In this document: in pieces, positions 56,924 to 64,000 of the stretch
Layout of the letters: each line of letters begins with the position of its first letter
How positions within the stretch are numbered: position 1 is the stretch's first letter
Source of the DNA: Pandoraea cepalis
Lineage (GTDB): Bacteria; Pseudomonadota; Gammaproteobacteria; Burkholderiales; Burkholderiaceae
NCBI RefSeq assembly: GCF_902459665.1
Contig: NZ_CABPSL010000001.1
Location: 62,001 to 126,000, forward strand
Length of the DNA: 64,000 nucleotides
Direction: 5' to 3'
The notes under the pieces: model-generated
The model's database searches: none
Seen by the model: only the letters and a program-made list of their open reading frames with translations
Told to the model about the DNA's origin: nothing
Translations under genes and position numbers: made by a program

Positions 56924-57427
56924 ATGGCATTACTGACAATTCTTCAATATCCCGATCCGCGTCTGCACAAGGTGGCCAAGCCGGTTGCCAAGGTCGACGA
57001 TCGGATCCGCAAGCTCGTCAAGGACATGGCCGAGACCATGTACGACGCCCCCGGCATTGGCCTCGCGGCCACGCAGATCGACGTGCACGAGCAAGTCATC
57101 GTGATGGATCTCTCGGAAACGCGCGACGAATTGCGCGTGTTCATCAATCCCGAGATCGTCTGGCGCAGCGACGAACAGAAGGTTTATGAAGAGGGCTGCC
57201 TCTCGGTGCCCGGCATCTACGACGAAGTCGAGCGCGCCGACCGCGTGCGCGTGCGCGCCCTGAACGAGCAGGGTGAGGCGTTCGAACTGGACGCCGACGG
57301 CCTGCTCGCCGTGTGCATCCAGCACGAGATGGATCACCTCAAGGGCCGCGTGTTCGTCGAGTACCTCTCGCCGCTCAAGCGCAACCGCATCAAGCAAAAG
57401 ATGAAAAAACAGGTCGAACGCGCCTGA
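56924..57427 (+). CDS. def: Peptide deformylase
   Basis: 167 aa from the ATG at 56924 ([20 protein letters not shown]). Three family motifs: GIGLAATQ (44-51), EGCLS with metal ligand Cys92 (90-94), and HEMDH (134-138) with the catalytic Glu135. Removes formyl groups from new proteins at the ribosome exit. An ATG at 56900 in frame is possible. Divergent from dprA; followed by the glycosyltransferase and fmt. Confidence 0.96.
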   Translation: MALLTILQYPDPRLHKVAKPVAKVDDRIRKLVKDMAETMYDAPGIGLAATQIDVHEQVIVMDLSETRDELRVFINPEIVWRSDEQKVYEEGCLSVPGIYDEVERADRVRVRALNEQGEAFELDADGLLAVCIQHEMDHLKGRVFVEYLSPLKRNRIKQKMKKQVERA

Positions 57428-57573
57428 ACCACTCCGGCGGCGCCCAGCGTGGGCGCGGCCGGTAAAGTCCTCTATACTTGCAGCGCTCGCGGGCGCGTGT
57501 GTCCGCTTTCTGCCGCTGCGACGGGGCGTCATCGAACGTCTGCCGTCGGGCCAACTCCCGACTGTTTGCCGAG

Positions 57574-59322
57574 ATGTCCATCGCCATCGCTTCGTCGTCC
57601 TCCCGCACCCGCACGATCTACTGGCTGAGCGCCGCGCTCCTGTTCGCCTTCCTGCTGGCGGGCCTGTTCGACCGCGACCCCTGGAAAGCCGACGAGCCGT
57701 ATTCCGTCGGCATGGTGCTCAACTTCTTTCGCGGCCACGATCTGGTCGTGCCGCACGTGGCCGCCGATCCGTTCGTGGAGAAGCCCCCCGTGATGTACTG
57801 GACGGGCGCGTTCTTCGCTCGGCTGGCGTCCGGTGTGCTGCCGGTCTTCGATGCGGCCCAGCTCGCGGTGCTCGCCTGGCTGGTCATTGCGGTGATCTGT
57901 GTCGGCCGGCTGGCGCAACGCCTCTACGGCCCTGCGAATACGCAAAATGCGGACACATTCAACTGGCTCGCGCCCATGCTCATGGTCGGCAGCTTCGGGG
58001 CCATCGAGAACATTCACAAACTGACGGCGGATGTGCCGCAACTTGCAGGCGCCGCGCTCGCGCTGGCGGCGCTGGCCCGTCTGGCGAAAGCCGAGAACTC
58101 GTCGCGCTTGTGGGGACTCCTGTTCGGCGCGGGCGCCGGTATTGCCTTTCTGAGCAAGGGCCTGCTGGTGCCCGGTGTGCTGGGTCTCACCGCACTGGTC
58201 GTGCTCGCCGTGCCGGCGTATCGCACGCGCCGCTATGCGGGGGCGCTCGGCTGGGCGGTGCTGGCGTCGCTGCCGTGGCTGGTGATCTGGCCTGCGTTGT
58301 TCTGGCATGCCTCGGAGCCACTTTTCATTGAGTGGTTCTGGGATAACAACTTCGGTCGGTTCTTCGGCTTTGTCCATCTCGGCGGGGCACGCACGACCTA
58401 TGGCAGCGATCTCGCGAGCCTGATCGGGCTGACCTTCCCGGCGGGCTGGCTCGCGCTGGGCGCGCTGATCGCGCAACTGCGACAGGGCGGCGGGTTACGG
58501 CGTTACGTGATCGATTTTCCGGAGCAGGCCATGCTCTGGCTGTACGCCGGCTTGTTCGTGGCGACGCTCGTCGCGTCGTCGGCCATTCGCGACATCTATA
58601 TGTTGCCGCTCTTTCCGGCTATCGCGGTGCTGGGTGCGAACGCACGCTTGCCAACGTGGCTCGAGAAGGCGTGGTCGGGCGTGGCGCTCGTGCTCATGAG
58701 TGCGCTGGGACTGTTCCTCTGGGTGCGTTGGGGGCTGCAACTGACCGGGAACGGGCACGTCGCCGCGGGCCCGATCGGCAAGTGGCTGCCCCTCGATTAC
58801 GTGCTGCCGTTCTCGCCGGGGCTGGTGCTCGCGGCGGTTGTCGTCGCCGCGTTGTGGGTGAGTGCCATCGTGCACCGTCGTCAGCTCGGTGCCCTGGTCT
58901 TCGGTTTCGCCGGGCTGATGTTCGTCTGGGGAACGCTTTCCACGCTGTTGCTGCCCTGGATCAACGAGGCTCGCAGCTACCGCACGCCGTTCGAGGGACT
59001 GCGTGAGTCGCTTGCCCATGCGGCGCCACATGGCACGCCATTGGCGACCCGATGCGTCGGGTCGTTCAACGTCGGCGAGTCGGAGCGCGCCATGCTCGAC
59101 TATTTCATCGACGTGCGTCCGGTACAGCTTCCGGATCTGGCGGATGCGTCGCGCTGCGACGTGCTGCTGGTGCTCGACAAGGCCAACGCGCGCATCCCCG
59201 CGCCGGAGGGCTGGCGTGAGATCTGGCAGGGCGGCCGTGCAGGCGATACCAACGAGCGCTTCCGCGCCTTCGTGGCGCCTTCGACTGCGGTGGCCGCGTC
59301 CGCCGCCGGCACCGTCAAATAA
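57574..59322 (+). CDS. ArnT-like GT-C glycosyltransferase
   Basis: 582 aa with about 12 helices. Start at the ATG at 57574 where the membrane protein begins. The first external loop has [20 protein letters not shown] and [20 protein letters not shown], the DE and EKPP motifs of ArnT/PMT-type transferases that use polyprenyl-phosphate sugars. The C-terminal 100 residues form a soluble domain. May add a sugar such as aminoarabinose to lipid A or another envelope acceptor; no arn genes adjacent. It separates def from fmt, which are usually neighbours. Confidence 0.85.
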   Translation: MSIAIASSSSRTRTIYWLSAALLFAFLLAGLFDRDPWKADEPYSVGMVLNFFRGHDLVVPHVAADPFVEKPPVMYWTGAFFARLASGVLPVFDAAQLAVLAWLVIAVICVGRLAQRLYGPANTQNADTFNWLAPMLMVGSFGAIENIHKLTADVPQLAGAALALAALARLAKAENSSRLWGLLFGAGAGIAFLSKGLLVPGVLGLTALVVLAVPAYRTRRYAGALGWAVLASLPWLVIWPALFWHASEPLFIEWFWDNNFGRFFGFVHLGGARTTYGSDLASLIGLTFPAGWLALGALIAQLRQGGGLRRYVIDFPEQAMLWLYAGLFVATLVASSAIRDIYMLPLFPAIAVLGANARLPTWLEKAWSGVALVLMSALGLFLWVRWGLQLTGNGHVAAGPIGKWLPLDYVLPFSPGLVLAAVVVAALWVSAIVHRRQLGALVFGFAGLMFVWGTLSTLLLPWINEARSYRTPFEGLRESLAHAAPHGTPLATRCVGSFNVGESERAMLDYFIDVRPVQLPDLADASRCDVLLVLDKANARIPAPEGWREIWQGGRAGDTNERFRAFVAPSTAVAASAAGTVK

Positions 59323-59351
59323 GTTATCGCGTTAGCCCAAGGAAGTTCGCC

Positions 59352-60335
59352 ATGACGCTTCGCATCGTCTTCGCCGGTACGCCGGAATTCGCACAAACCG
59401 CGCTTGCCGCCATCGACGCCGCTGACTTCCCTGTCGAGTTGGTGCTCACTCAGCCGGATCGTCCGGCCGGTCGCGGCATGAAGCTGCACGCCAGTCCGGT
59501 CAAACGATACGCCCAGACGCATGGCATGCCGGTGTCGCAGCCGGCGTCGCTGCGCCGTAACGGCAAGTTTCCGGAGGAAGCCGCGGCCGCCATCGAACAA
59601 CTGCGCGCGCTGGCACCCGATGTCATGGTCGTGGCCGCTTACGGCCTGATCCTGCCGCAGGAAGTGCTCGATCTGCCTCGATACGGGTGCCTGAACATTC
59701 ATGGCTCGCTGTTGCCGCGCTGGCGCGGTGCGGCACCGATCCATCGTGCCATCGAGGCGGGCGACGCCGAGACCGGCATCACTATCATGCAGATGGACGC
59801 CGGCCTCGACACCGGCGCGATGATTCTGCGCGAGGCCGAGCCCATCCGCCCGGACGACACCACGGCGACGCTGCACGACCGCATGGCGGCGCTTGGCGGC
59901 AAGTTGATCGTCGACGCCTTGCGTCAGCTCGCGCGCGACGGGCATCTGCCGAGTGTTGCCCAGCCCGACGCCGGGGTGACCTACGCGGAAAAGATCGCCA
60001 AGCAGGAAGCGGTGCTCGATTGGCGCAAACCCGCCGAGGGACTGGCGCGCCAGGTCCGGGCGTTCGATCCTTTCCCGGGGGCGCTCGGCACAGTGCACGA
60101 CACCCCCGTCAAGCTGTGGCGCGCGTGCGCCGTGGCGGGCAAGCCGGGGGCTGCCCCCGGCACCGTTCTCGACGTGAGCGCCGACGCGATCGTCGTCGCA
60201 TGCGGGGCGGGCGCGCTTCATGTGACCGAGTGCCAGAAGCCGGGCGGCAAACGTCTGCCGGTACGTGAATTCCTCGCGGGGTTCGCACTGGCGCCCGGCG
60301 ATGTTTTCGCGGCAGGCCACCCGCCGGCGAAGTAA
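59352..60335 (+). CDS. fmt: Methionyl-tRNA formyltransferase
   Basis: 327 aa. Hydrolase-like core with [38 protein letters not shown], the catalytic Asn115/His117 in [20 protein letters not shown], and Asp153 in [13 protein letters not shown]-terminal OB fold. Transfers formyl from 10-formyl-THF to initiator Met-tRNA. Start at 59352 after AAGGAAG. Confidence 0.97.
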   Translation: MTLRIVFAGTPEFAQTALAAIDAADFPVELVLTQPDRPAGRGMKLHASPVKRYAQTHGMPVSQPASLRRNGKFPEEAAAAIEQLRALAPDVMVVAAYGLILPQEVLDLPRYGCLNIHGSLLPRWRGAAPIHRAIEAGDAETGITIMQMDAGLDTGAMILREAEPIRPDDTTATLHDRMAALGGKLIVDALRQLARDGHLPSVAQPDAGVTYAEKIAKQEAVLDWRKPAEGLARQVRAFDPFPGALGTVHDTPVKLWRACAVAGKPGAAPGTVLDVSADAIVVACGAGALHVTECQKPGGKRLPVREFLAGFALAPGDVFAAGHPPAK

Positions 60336-60453
60336 TATCGACCGAATCGACCGTTCTGTTCATTGAAACCGTACGGAAAAATCGTAAAACGTCACGGAAT
60401 CGGCGGGAAATTCCAGCGAACGTCTGAAAAGTATCGATGCGAACGCCGCTGCC

Positions 60454-60481
60454 GTTGAATTTTTGACGACTGGCACCATCT
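60454..60481 (+). promoter_or_regulatory. Heat-shock (RpoH) type promoter of htpX
   Basis: GTTGAAT, 13 bases, CACCATCT closely matches the sigma32 consensus CTTGAAA-N13-15-CCCCATNT, at 66 nt upstream of the htpX start. HtpX is a known member of heat-shock regulons. Predicted start near 60487. Confidence 0.65.
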
Positions 60482-60485
60482 AACG

Positions 60486-60519
60486 CCCGAGGACACGCAA
60501 AGTGCGTGGTTTCCTCGGG
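60486..60519 (+). promoter_or_regulatory. 5'-terminal hairpin of the htpX leader
   Basis: CCCGAGGA/TCCTCGGG (8 bp) and the inner CACGCA/TGCGTG (6 bp, loop AAG) form a stacked stem with one three-base bulge, 27 nt before the htpX start. It coincides with the predicted transcript start, so it would cap the 5' end. Possibly an mRNA stabiliser. Confidence 0.6.
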
Positions 60520-60546
60520 TCATCAAGATTTGCAGAGGAGAACACC

Positions 60547-61404
60547 ATGTTCAATTGGATGAAGACCACCCTGCTGATGGCGGCCATCACCGCGTTGTTC
60601 ATGGTGGTGGGCGGCATGATCGGCGGCAGGCAGGGCATGATGCTCGCGCTGGCGTTCGCGCTGGCGATGAATTTCTTTTCCTACTGGTTCTCGGACAAGA
60701 TGGTGCTGCGCATGTACAACGCGCAGCAAGTCGACGAGACGAGCGCACCGCAGTTTTACAACATGGTGCGTGAGTTGTCGCAGCGTGCCGGGCTGCCGAT
60801 GCCGAAGGTCTACCTGATCAACGAGGACGCGCCCAACGCGTTCGCGACCGGGCGCAATCCAGAGAACGCGGCCGTGGCTGCCACGACCGGCATTTTGCGT
60901 GTGCTCTCCGATCGAGAGCTGCGCGGCGTGATGGCGCATGAGCTGGCGCACGTGAAGCATCGCGACATTCTCATTTCGACGATTTCCGCCACGATGGCCG
61001 GTGCGATTTCCGCGCTCGCCAACTTCGCCATGTTCTTCGGTGGGCGCGACGAGAACGGCCGTCCCTCCAATCCGATCGCGAGCATTGCCGTGGCGATCCT
61101 CGCGCCGTTGGCCGCCTCGCTGATCCAGATGGCGATTTCGCGCGCGCGTGAATTCGAGGCGGACCGCGGCGGCGCGGAAATCTCCGGCGACCCGCAGTCG
61201 CTGGCGATGGCGCTCGACAAGATTCATCGTTATGCGCAGGGTATTCCGTTCGAGGCGGCCGAGCAGCATCCGGCCACGGCGCAGATGATGATCATGAATC
61301 CCTTGAGCGGTGGTGGTATCGCCAACCTGTTCAGCACCCACCCGGCCACCGAGGAACGCATCGCCCGCCTCATGGAAATGGCGCGTACAGGGCGTTTCGA
61401 GTGA
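60547..61404 (+). CDS. htpX: Heat-shock membrane metalloprotease HtpX
   Basis: 285 aa from the ATG at 60547 (GAGGAGA upstream). Two N-terminal helices (about 7-50), zinc site His131-Glu132-x-x-His135 in [12 protein letters not shown], two more helices, then [11 protein letters not shown] supplying the third ligand. Degrades damaged inner-membrane proteins together with FtsH. Last core gene before the integrase region. Confidence 0.96.
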   Translation: MFNWMKTTLLMAAITALFMVVGGMIGGRQGMMLALAFALAMNFFSYWFSDKMVLRMYNAQQVDETSAPQFYNMVRELSQRAGLPMPKVYLINEDAPNAFATGRNPENAAVAATTGILRVLSDRELRGVMAHELAHVKHRDILISTISATMAGAISALANFAMFFGGRDENGRPSNPIASIAVAILAPLAASLIQMAISRAREFEADRGGAEISGDPQSLAMALDKIHRYAQGIPFEAAEQHPATAQMMIMNPLSGGGIANLFSTHPATEERIARLMEMARTGRFE

Positions 61405-61464
61405 ATACGGGGCACCCGTCCAGCCTCGAAACCGGGCGCCTAACGGTGATTAAAAACTAGGCAG

Positions 61465-61482
61465 TTCACCGGGAAATACCGG
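61465..61482. repeat. Left imperfect inverted repeat of the integrase region
   Basis: The 18-mer starting TTCACCGGGAAATACCGG matches the reverse complement of 63224-63241 at 14 of 18 positions. The pair brackets the integrase gene. Could be integrase arm sites or an element end. Confidence 0.5.
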
Positions 61483-61500
61483 CCTTTTTCGGGGTGAGCC

Positions 61501-61543
61501 GGATACACAAAGGATACACGGGATACATGATGATTGTGTATCC
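61501..61543. repeat. GGATACA repeat cluster before the integrase
   Basis: GGATACAC at 61501 and 61512, GGATACA at 61521, and the inverted TGTGTATCC at 61535-61543. Four copies in 43 bp with about one-turn spacing, ending 33 bp before the integrase start. Likely binding sites for the integrase, an excisionase or a repressor. Confidence 0.6.
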
Positions 61544-61575
61544 TGCAGTCTGTTCCCACGGCCCTCGACCCCACC

Positions 61576-63159
61576 ATGACCACCGCCAAAGGCCACGCCG
61601 GCAAAATCCCGTTCACCGAAAAGACCGTGCAGGCGATCGCACGCTTGCCGTTCGACCAACGACCGATCGGCGTGGACGACGGCGGCGCGCTCATCACCGA
61701 GCCGGTGGCGCCCGGCGTGCTCGATTACTTCGTGCGCGACGCCCGGCAACCGGGCTTTGCGTTGCGCTTGACCCGCGCCGGTGCGCGCACGTGGTACGCC
61801 GAGCGCAAACTGGCCGGGCGGGTGTGCCGGTTCAAATGCGGCGACTTCGCCACCACGGCGCTCACCAAGGCCCGCGACAAGGCCGTGCTGGCGCTGGCGC
61901 AGATCGACCAAGGCATCGACCCTAACCACCTCGTCAAAGACGCCAAGCGCCGGACGCAGGAGCGCCACAGCCTCGAAAAACTCACGTTCGGCGTGATGAT
62001 GACCCGCGACGCCGAGCGCCGATCGGCCGAGCAGGCGGCGGAGGGCAAGGCGGACACCCACAACACCGCCCGCGATCGCAAAAACACCATCAAAGTCGTC
62101 AAGGCGCAACCGATTTGGTCCAAGCCCGTCGCGGACGTGACCGTGAACGACCTCGCGGACCTGATCGGGGCGGTGCGCAGGAAGCACGGCGATTCAACGG
62201 CGATCAAAGTCTGGAGGTACAGCCGGGCCGCGTTTGGCCGTTTGCCGAGCAGCGAGACGCCGGACGTGCACGTGTTCGACGAGTTTTTGAAGAGCCAAGA
62301 CACGGCCCTGCCCAAGCCGAAGCGCTCGCAGCGGTACCTGCCGACGAACGAGACCGCGGGCGAGACCTGGTTGCGGTTCATCGCCGCCCAGCGCAACGCC
62401 GAAACGGCCGTCAAGACCGGCCACCCGTGGACCCGGGCGGTGATGGCCGACGCGATCATCACCACGCTTTGCCTGGGGTTCCGAAAAATGGAAGCGCTGG
62501 CACTCCGGGTCGATGACGTGAACTTTGAAAAGCGATGGATACGCGTCACCGAAGACCGGGCGAAGAACAAGCGCGTGCACTACGCGCCGTTGTGCCCCGG
62601 GCTGGAGGCCCTTTTGCGCGAGCGCATCGCGGCCAACGCGGCACCCCGCGGCCGGGACGTGGAGCGGGCCAGGCGTGGCGTACCGATCCCCGTGAGCGAG
62701 TACGTGTTCCCGACCGAACGACGGACGGCCAAGAGCGGGCACATTCAAGGCGTCCAGTCCCTGCTCGACCTCGCCAGCGAGCAGTCCGGCACCTACGTGT
62801 CCCTGCACGACCTGCGGCGCTCGTACGGCGGGGAAATGTACAGCCTCATCGTGGGCGGCGACGCCTCGACCCGGGCCGACACGCGCCTCGTCAAGCAAGC
62901 GCTCAACCACGTGGCGGAGGAGGACAGCGAAATCACGCTGTCGTACGTCAACATCGACGCCCGGATCAACGCCCTGCGCCCGGCGGCCGAGGCCCACGAG
63001 CGCAAGATTTTCGGCCTTTGCGGCATCCTCGTGCCGGGCGCGGCCCCGGTGCCGGCGAGCGACACGGGCGCCATGCTCGACCTGCTCAAAGCGCGCGCCG
63101 CCTCCGACCCGGCCGTGCTCGAACAACTGCGCGCCCTGCTCAACACGTCCCCCACGTAG
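61576..63159 (+). CDS. Tyrosine-type site-specific integrase
   Basis: 527 aa, from the ATG at 61576. N-terminal arm-binding domain of the DUF4102/P4-integrase kind (FALRLTRAGARTWYAERKLA, GRVCRFKCGDFATTALTKAR), a core-binding domain, and a catalytic domain with Arg303 (LGFRKMEALALRV), Lys330, His411/Arg414 (SLHDLRRSYGG), His445 (ALNHVAEED) and Tyr457 (LSYVN). Complete pentad, so presumably active. Sits 172 bp behind htpX with no tRNA at the junction, so the attachment site is not obvious; it may be at the far end or between htpX and its usual neighbour. Confidence 0.93.
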   Translation: MTTAKGHAGKIPFTEKTVQAIARLPFDQRPIGVDDGGALITEPVAPGVLDYFVRDARQPGFALRLTRAGARTWYAERKLAGRVCRFKCGDFATTALTKARDKAVLALAQIDQGIDPNHLVKDAKRRTQERHSLEKLTFGVMMTRDAERRSAEQAAEGKADTHNTARDRKNTIKVVKAQPIWSKPVADVTVNDLADLIGAVRRKHGDSTAIKVWRYSRAAFGRLPSSETPDVHVFDEFLKSQDTALPKPKRSQRYLPTNETAGETWLRFIAAQRNAETAVKTGHPWTRAVMADAIITTLCLGFRKMEALALRVDDVNFEKRWIRVTEDRAKNKRVHYAPLCPGLEALLRERIAANAAPRGRDVERARRGVPIPVSEYVFPTERRTAKSGHIQGVQSLLDLASEQSGTYVSLHDLRRSYGGEMYSLIVGGDASTRADTRLVKQALNHVAEEDSEITLSYVNIDARINALRPAAEAHERKIFGLCGILVPGAAPVPASDTGAMLDLLKARAASDPAVLEQLRALLNTSPT

Positions 63160-63604
63160 CGCGATTGAGGCCGGAAAAGCCCTTACACATCGTGGGGGCT
63201 TTCCCGACTGGCCCCGGCCGTTCCCGACACTTCCCGGTAAAACCCGGTACTTCCCTGGACGGGCCACGAACCCCTGAAAAAACCGCTTGTACGGCCCTTA
63301 CGCAGGCGCGTACAGTCCATTCACCGCCACGTCCACCAGCGACGCCGCGGGGCTGGCAGAGCAGCGCCAGCGCGCCGTGAGGCGCACCCACGCGACTCGG
63401 ATTTGGGCGAACGCAAGCCCAGCAGCCGGCGGCCTGTGCACGGGCCGGCGGTCGTAACAGCAGCACCTCTAGTTGGTCGAGAGGCAACAGCACGTCATTG
63501 CGGCACGCCCTTGCGGCGTGGCCTGTACGTCATTGCCTTTTGCAGTACCCGGCACCTCACGGTGACGCGCCGGAACTCGACCAACCCTCTAAAGGAGGTG
63601 CCGT
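63160..63604. other. Repeat-rich gap behind the integrase
   Basis: 445 bases without a convincing gene. TTCCCG recurs at 63201, 63221 and 63231 (20- and 10-bp steps). TGTACG/CGTACA (63289-63314) and TTGGTCGAG/CTCGACCAA (63473-63584) are inverted repeats, and CGTCATTGC is repeated at 63493 and 63528. Looks like a regulatory or recombination region. Confidence 0.5.
63224..63241. repeat. Right imperfect inverted repeat of the integrase region
   Basis: Partner of 61465-61482 in inverted orientation (14 of 18 identical), located 65 bp past the integrase stop within the TTCCCG cluster. Confidence 0.5.
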
Positions 63605-64000
63605 ATGTCGCATCGCATCACCACCACGTCGTCGTCGTTCGACGACATCCTCGCCGGCTTCACCGACGCCCAGCATGAGGCCATCACCGCCCGCCACTGC
63701 GCGTTGCTCGACGCGATCGAGGCGCGCAAGCACGCGGCGGTTTCCGCCATTCTGGCCGAACCGTCGCCGGTCCCGCTCGTACACGTCACGTTCGGGACGC
63801 CCAACGGCACCAGCGGCCTCACCGCGCTGTACGGCGCCGTGATGTACGGGAACACCGCGGCGGTCCGCCTGCTGCTCGAGGCCGGTGCAAGCCTGCAGGT
63901 CGAAACCATCATGCTCGGCAACGGCCCGTTCACGCTGATCGACTGCGCACGCATGGCGTTGAGCAACCCCCACCTCTCGCGCGCCCTGAAAAAGGACATC
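63605..64000 (+). CDS. Ankyrin-repeat protein, C-terminus outside window
   Basis: 132 residues to the window end from the ATG at 63605, with a perfect AAAGGAGGTG ribosome site six bases upstream. After a Ser/Thr-rich start and a helix pair (FTDAQHEAITARHCALLDAI), residues about 75-110 form an ankyrin unit (GTSGLTALYGAVMYGNTAAV, RLLLEAGASLQVET), and another begins near the edge (FTLIDCARMALSNPHLSRAL). No signal peptide. Ankyrin proteins mediate protein contacts; as cargo of an integrated element it could be an effector, immunity or defence protein. Function unknown. Confidence 0.75.
   Translation, partial: MSHRITTTSSSFDDILAGFTDAQHEAITARHCALLDAIEARKHAAVSAILAEPSPVPLVHVTFGTPNGTSGLTALYGAVMYGNTAAVRLLLEAGASLQVETIMLGNGPFTLIDCARMALSNPHLSRALKKDI

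Noticed and set aside
61405-61500. tRNA or tRNA 3' fragment as attachment site
   Set aside because: No cloverleaf, T-arm or CCA-like end could be found next to the integrase.
63140-63493. 117-codon minus-strand frame behind the integrase
   Set aside because: It overlaps the integrase end, reads through the repeat cluster and has no ribosome site or homology I recognise.

Overview
The window is one contiguous stretch of a GC-rich bacterial chromosome with about 90% coding density. Gene content points to a betaproteobacterium of the Burkholderiaceae: GTP-type PckG, a dprA/def/fmt/htpX neighbourhood, an N-terminally extended HemN, PiuC beside a catecholate-type TonB receptor, and many HAAT/Urt-type ABC importers. 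The overall style is closest to Pandoraea, but that genus call is inference from remembered family distribution, not from a search.

Layout. 1-5.7 kb: a GNAT acetyltransferase cut by the window edge, a membrane-anchored orphan TAXI protein, a LysR regulator, and a divergent M20 amidohydrolase plus MHS-type MFS pair. 5.7-18 kb: a short-chain amide/urea module. A LuxR-type response regulator and a giant fusion of an NCS1 permease to a hybrid histidine kinase (minus strand) face a plus-strand operon urtABCDE-fmdA-fmdB-amiE across a gap containing a perfect 10-bp inverted repeat. 18-25.6 kb: a minus-strand operon with a complete HAAT ABC importer (livJHMGF-like), an N-carbamoyl-amino-acid-type hydrolase and an M81 (MlrC-like) protein, with a divergent FadR-type regulator at 25.9 kb. 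26.9-32.5 kb: agmatine deiminase-like enzyme, a small sulfite-oxidase-fold protein and a 1252-aa BTAD/cyclase-like/AAA/TPR regulator. 32.9-36 kb: Fur-type promoter, TonB siderophore receptor and PiuC. 36-40.7 kb: small envelope proteins, a thioesterase, a patatin-like protein and a D-2-hydroxyacid dehydrogenase. 41.3-48.8 kb: pckG, a VapBC-type toxin-antitoxin pair, a Cache sensor kinase/LuxR regulator pair and cstA plus a YbdD-type small protein. 48.9-61.4 kb: hemN, a LysR regulator, topB, a thioredoxin-like gene, dprA, def, an ArnT-like glycosyltransferase, fmt and htpX. 61.4-64 kb: a tyrosine integrase bordered by repeat clusters and the start of an ankyrin-repeat gene, which I read as the edge of an integrated element running out of the window.

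How the parts may work together. From 3 to 28 kb the genes concentrate on C-N bond hydrolysis and import of nitrogen compounds (hippurate-like amides, short-chain amides or urea, N-carbamoyl compounds, agmatine-like guanidines), each block with its own regulator. The most unusual item is the transporter-kinase fusion (6625-10059), plausibly a sensor that reads its ligand through an NCS1 permease and, through the adjacent LuxR-type regulator, controls the divergent amide operon. Other items worth follow-up are a near-consensus heat-shock promoter followed by a 5'-terminal hairpin at htpX, a glycosyltransferase between def and fmt, and the repeat architecture around the integrase.
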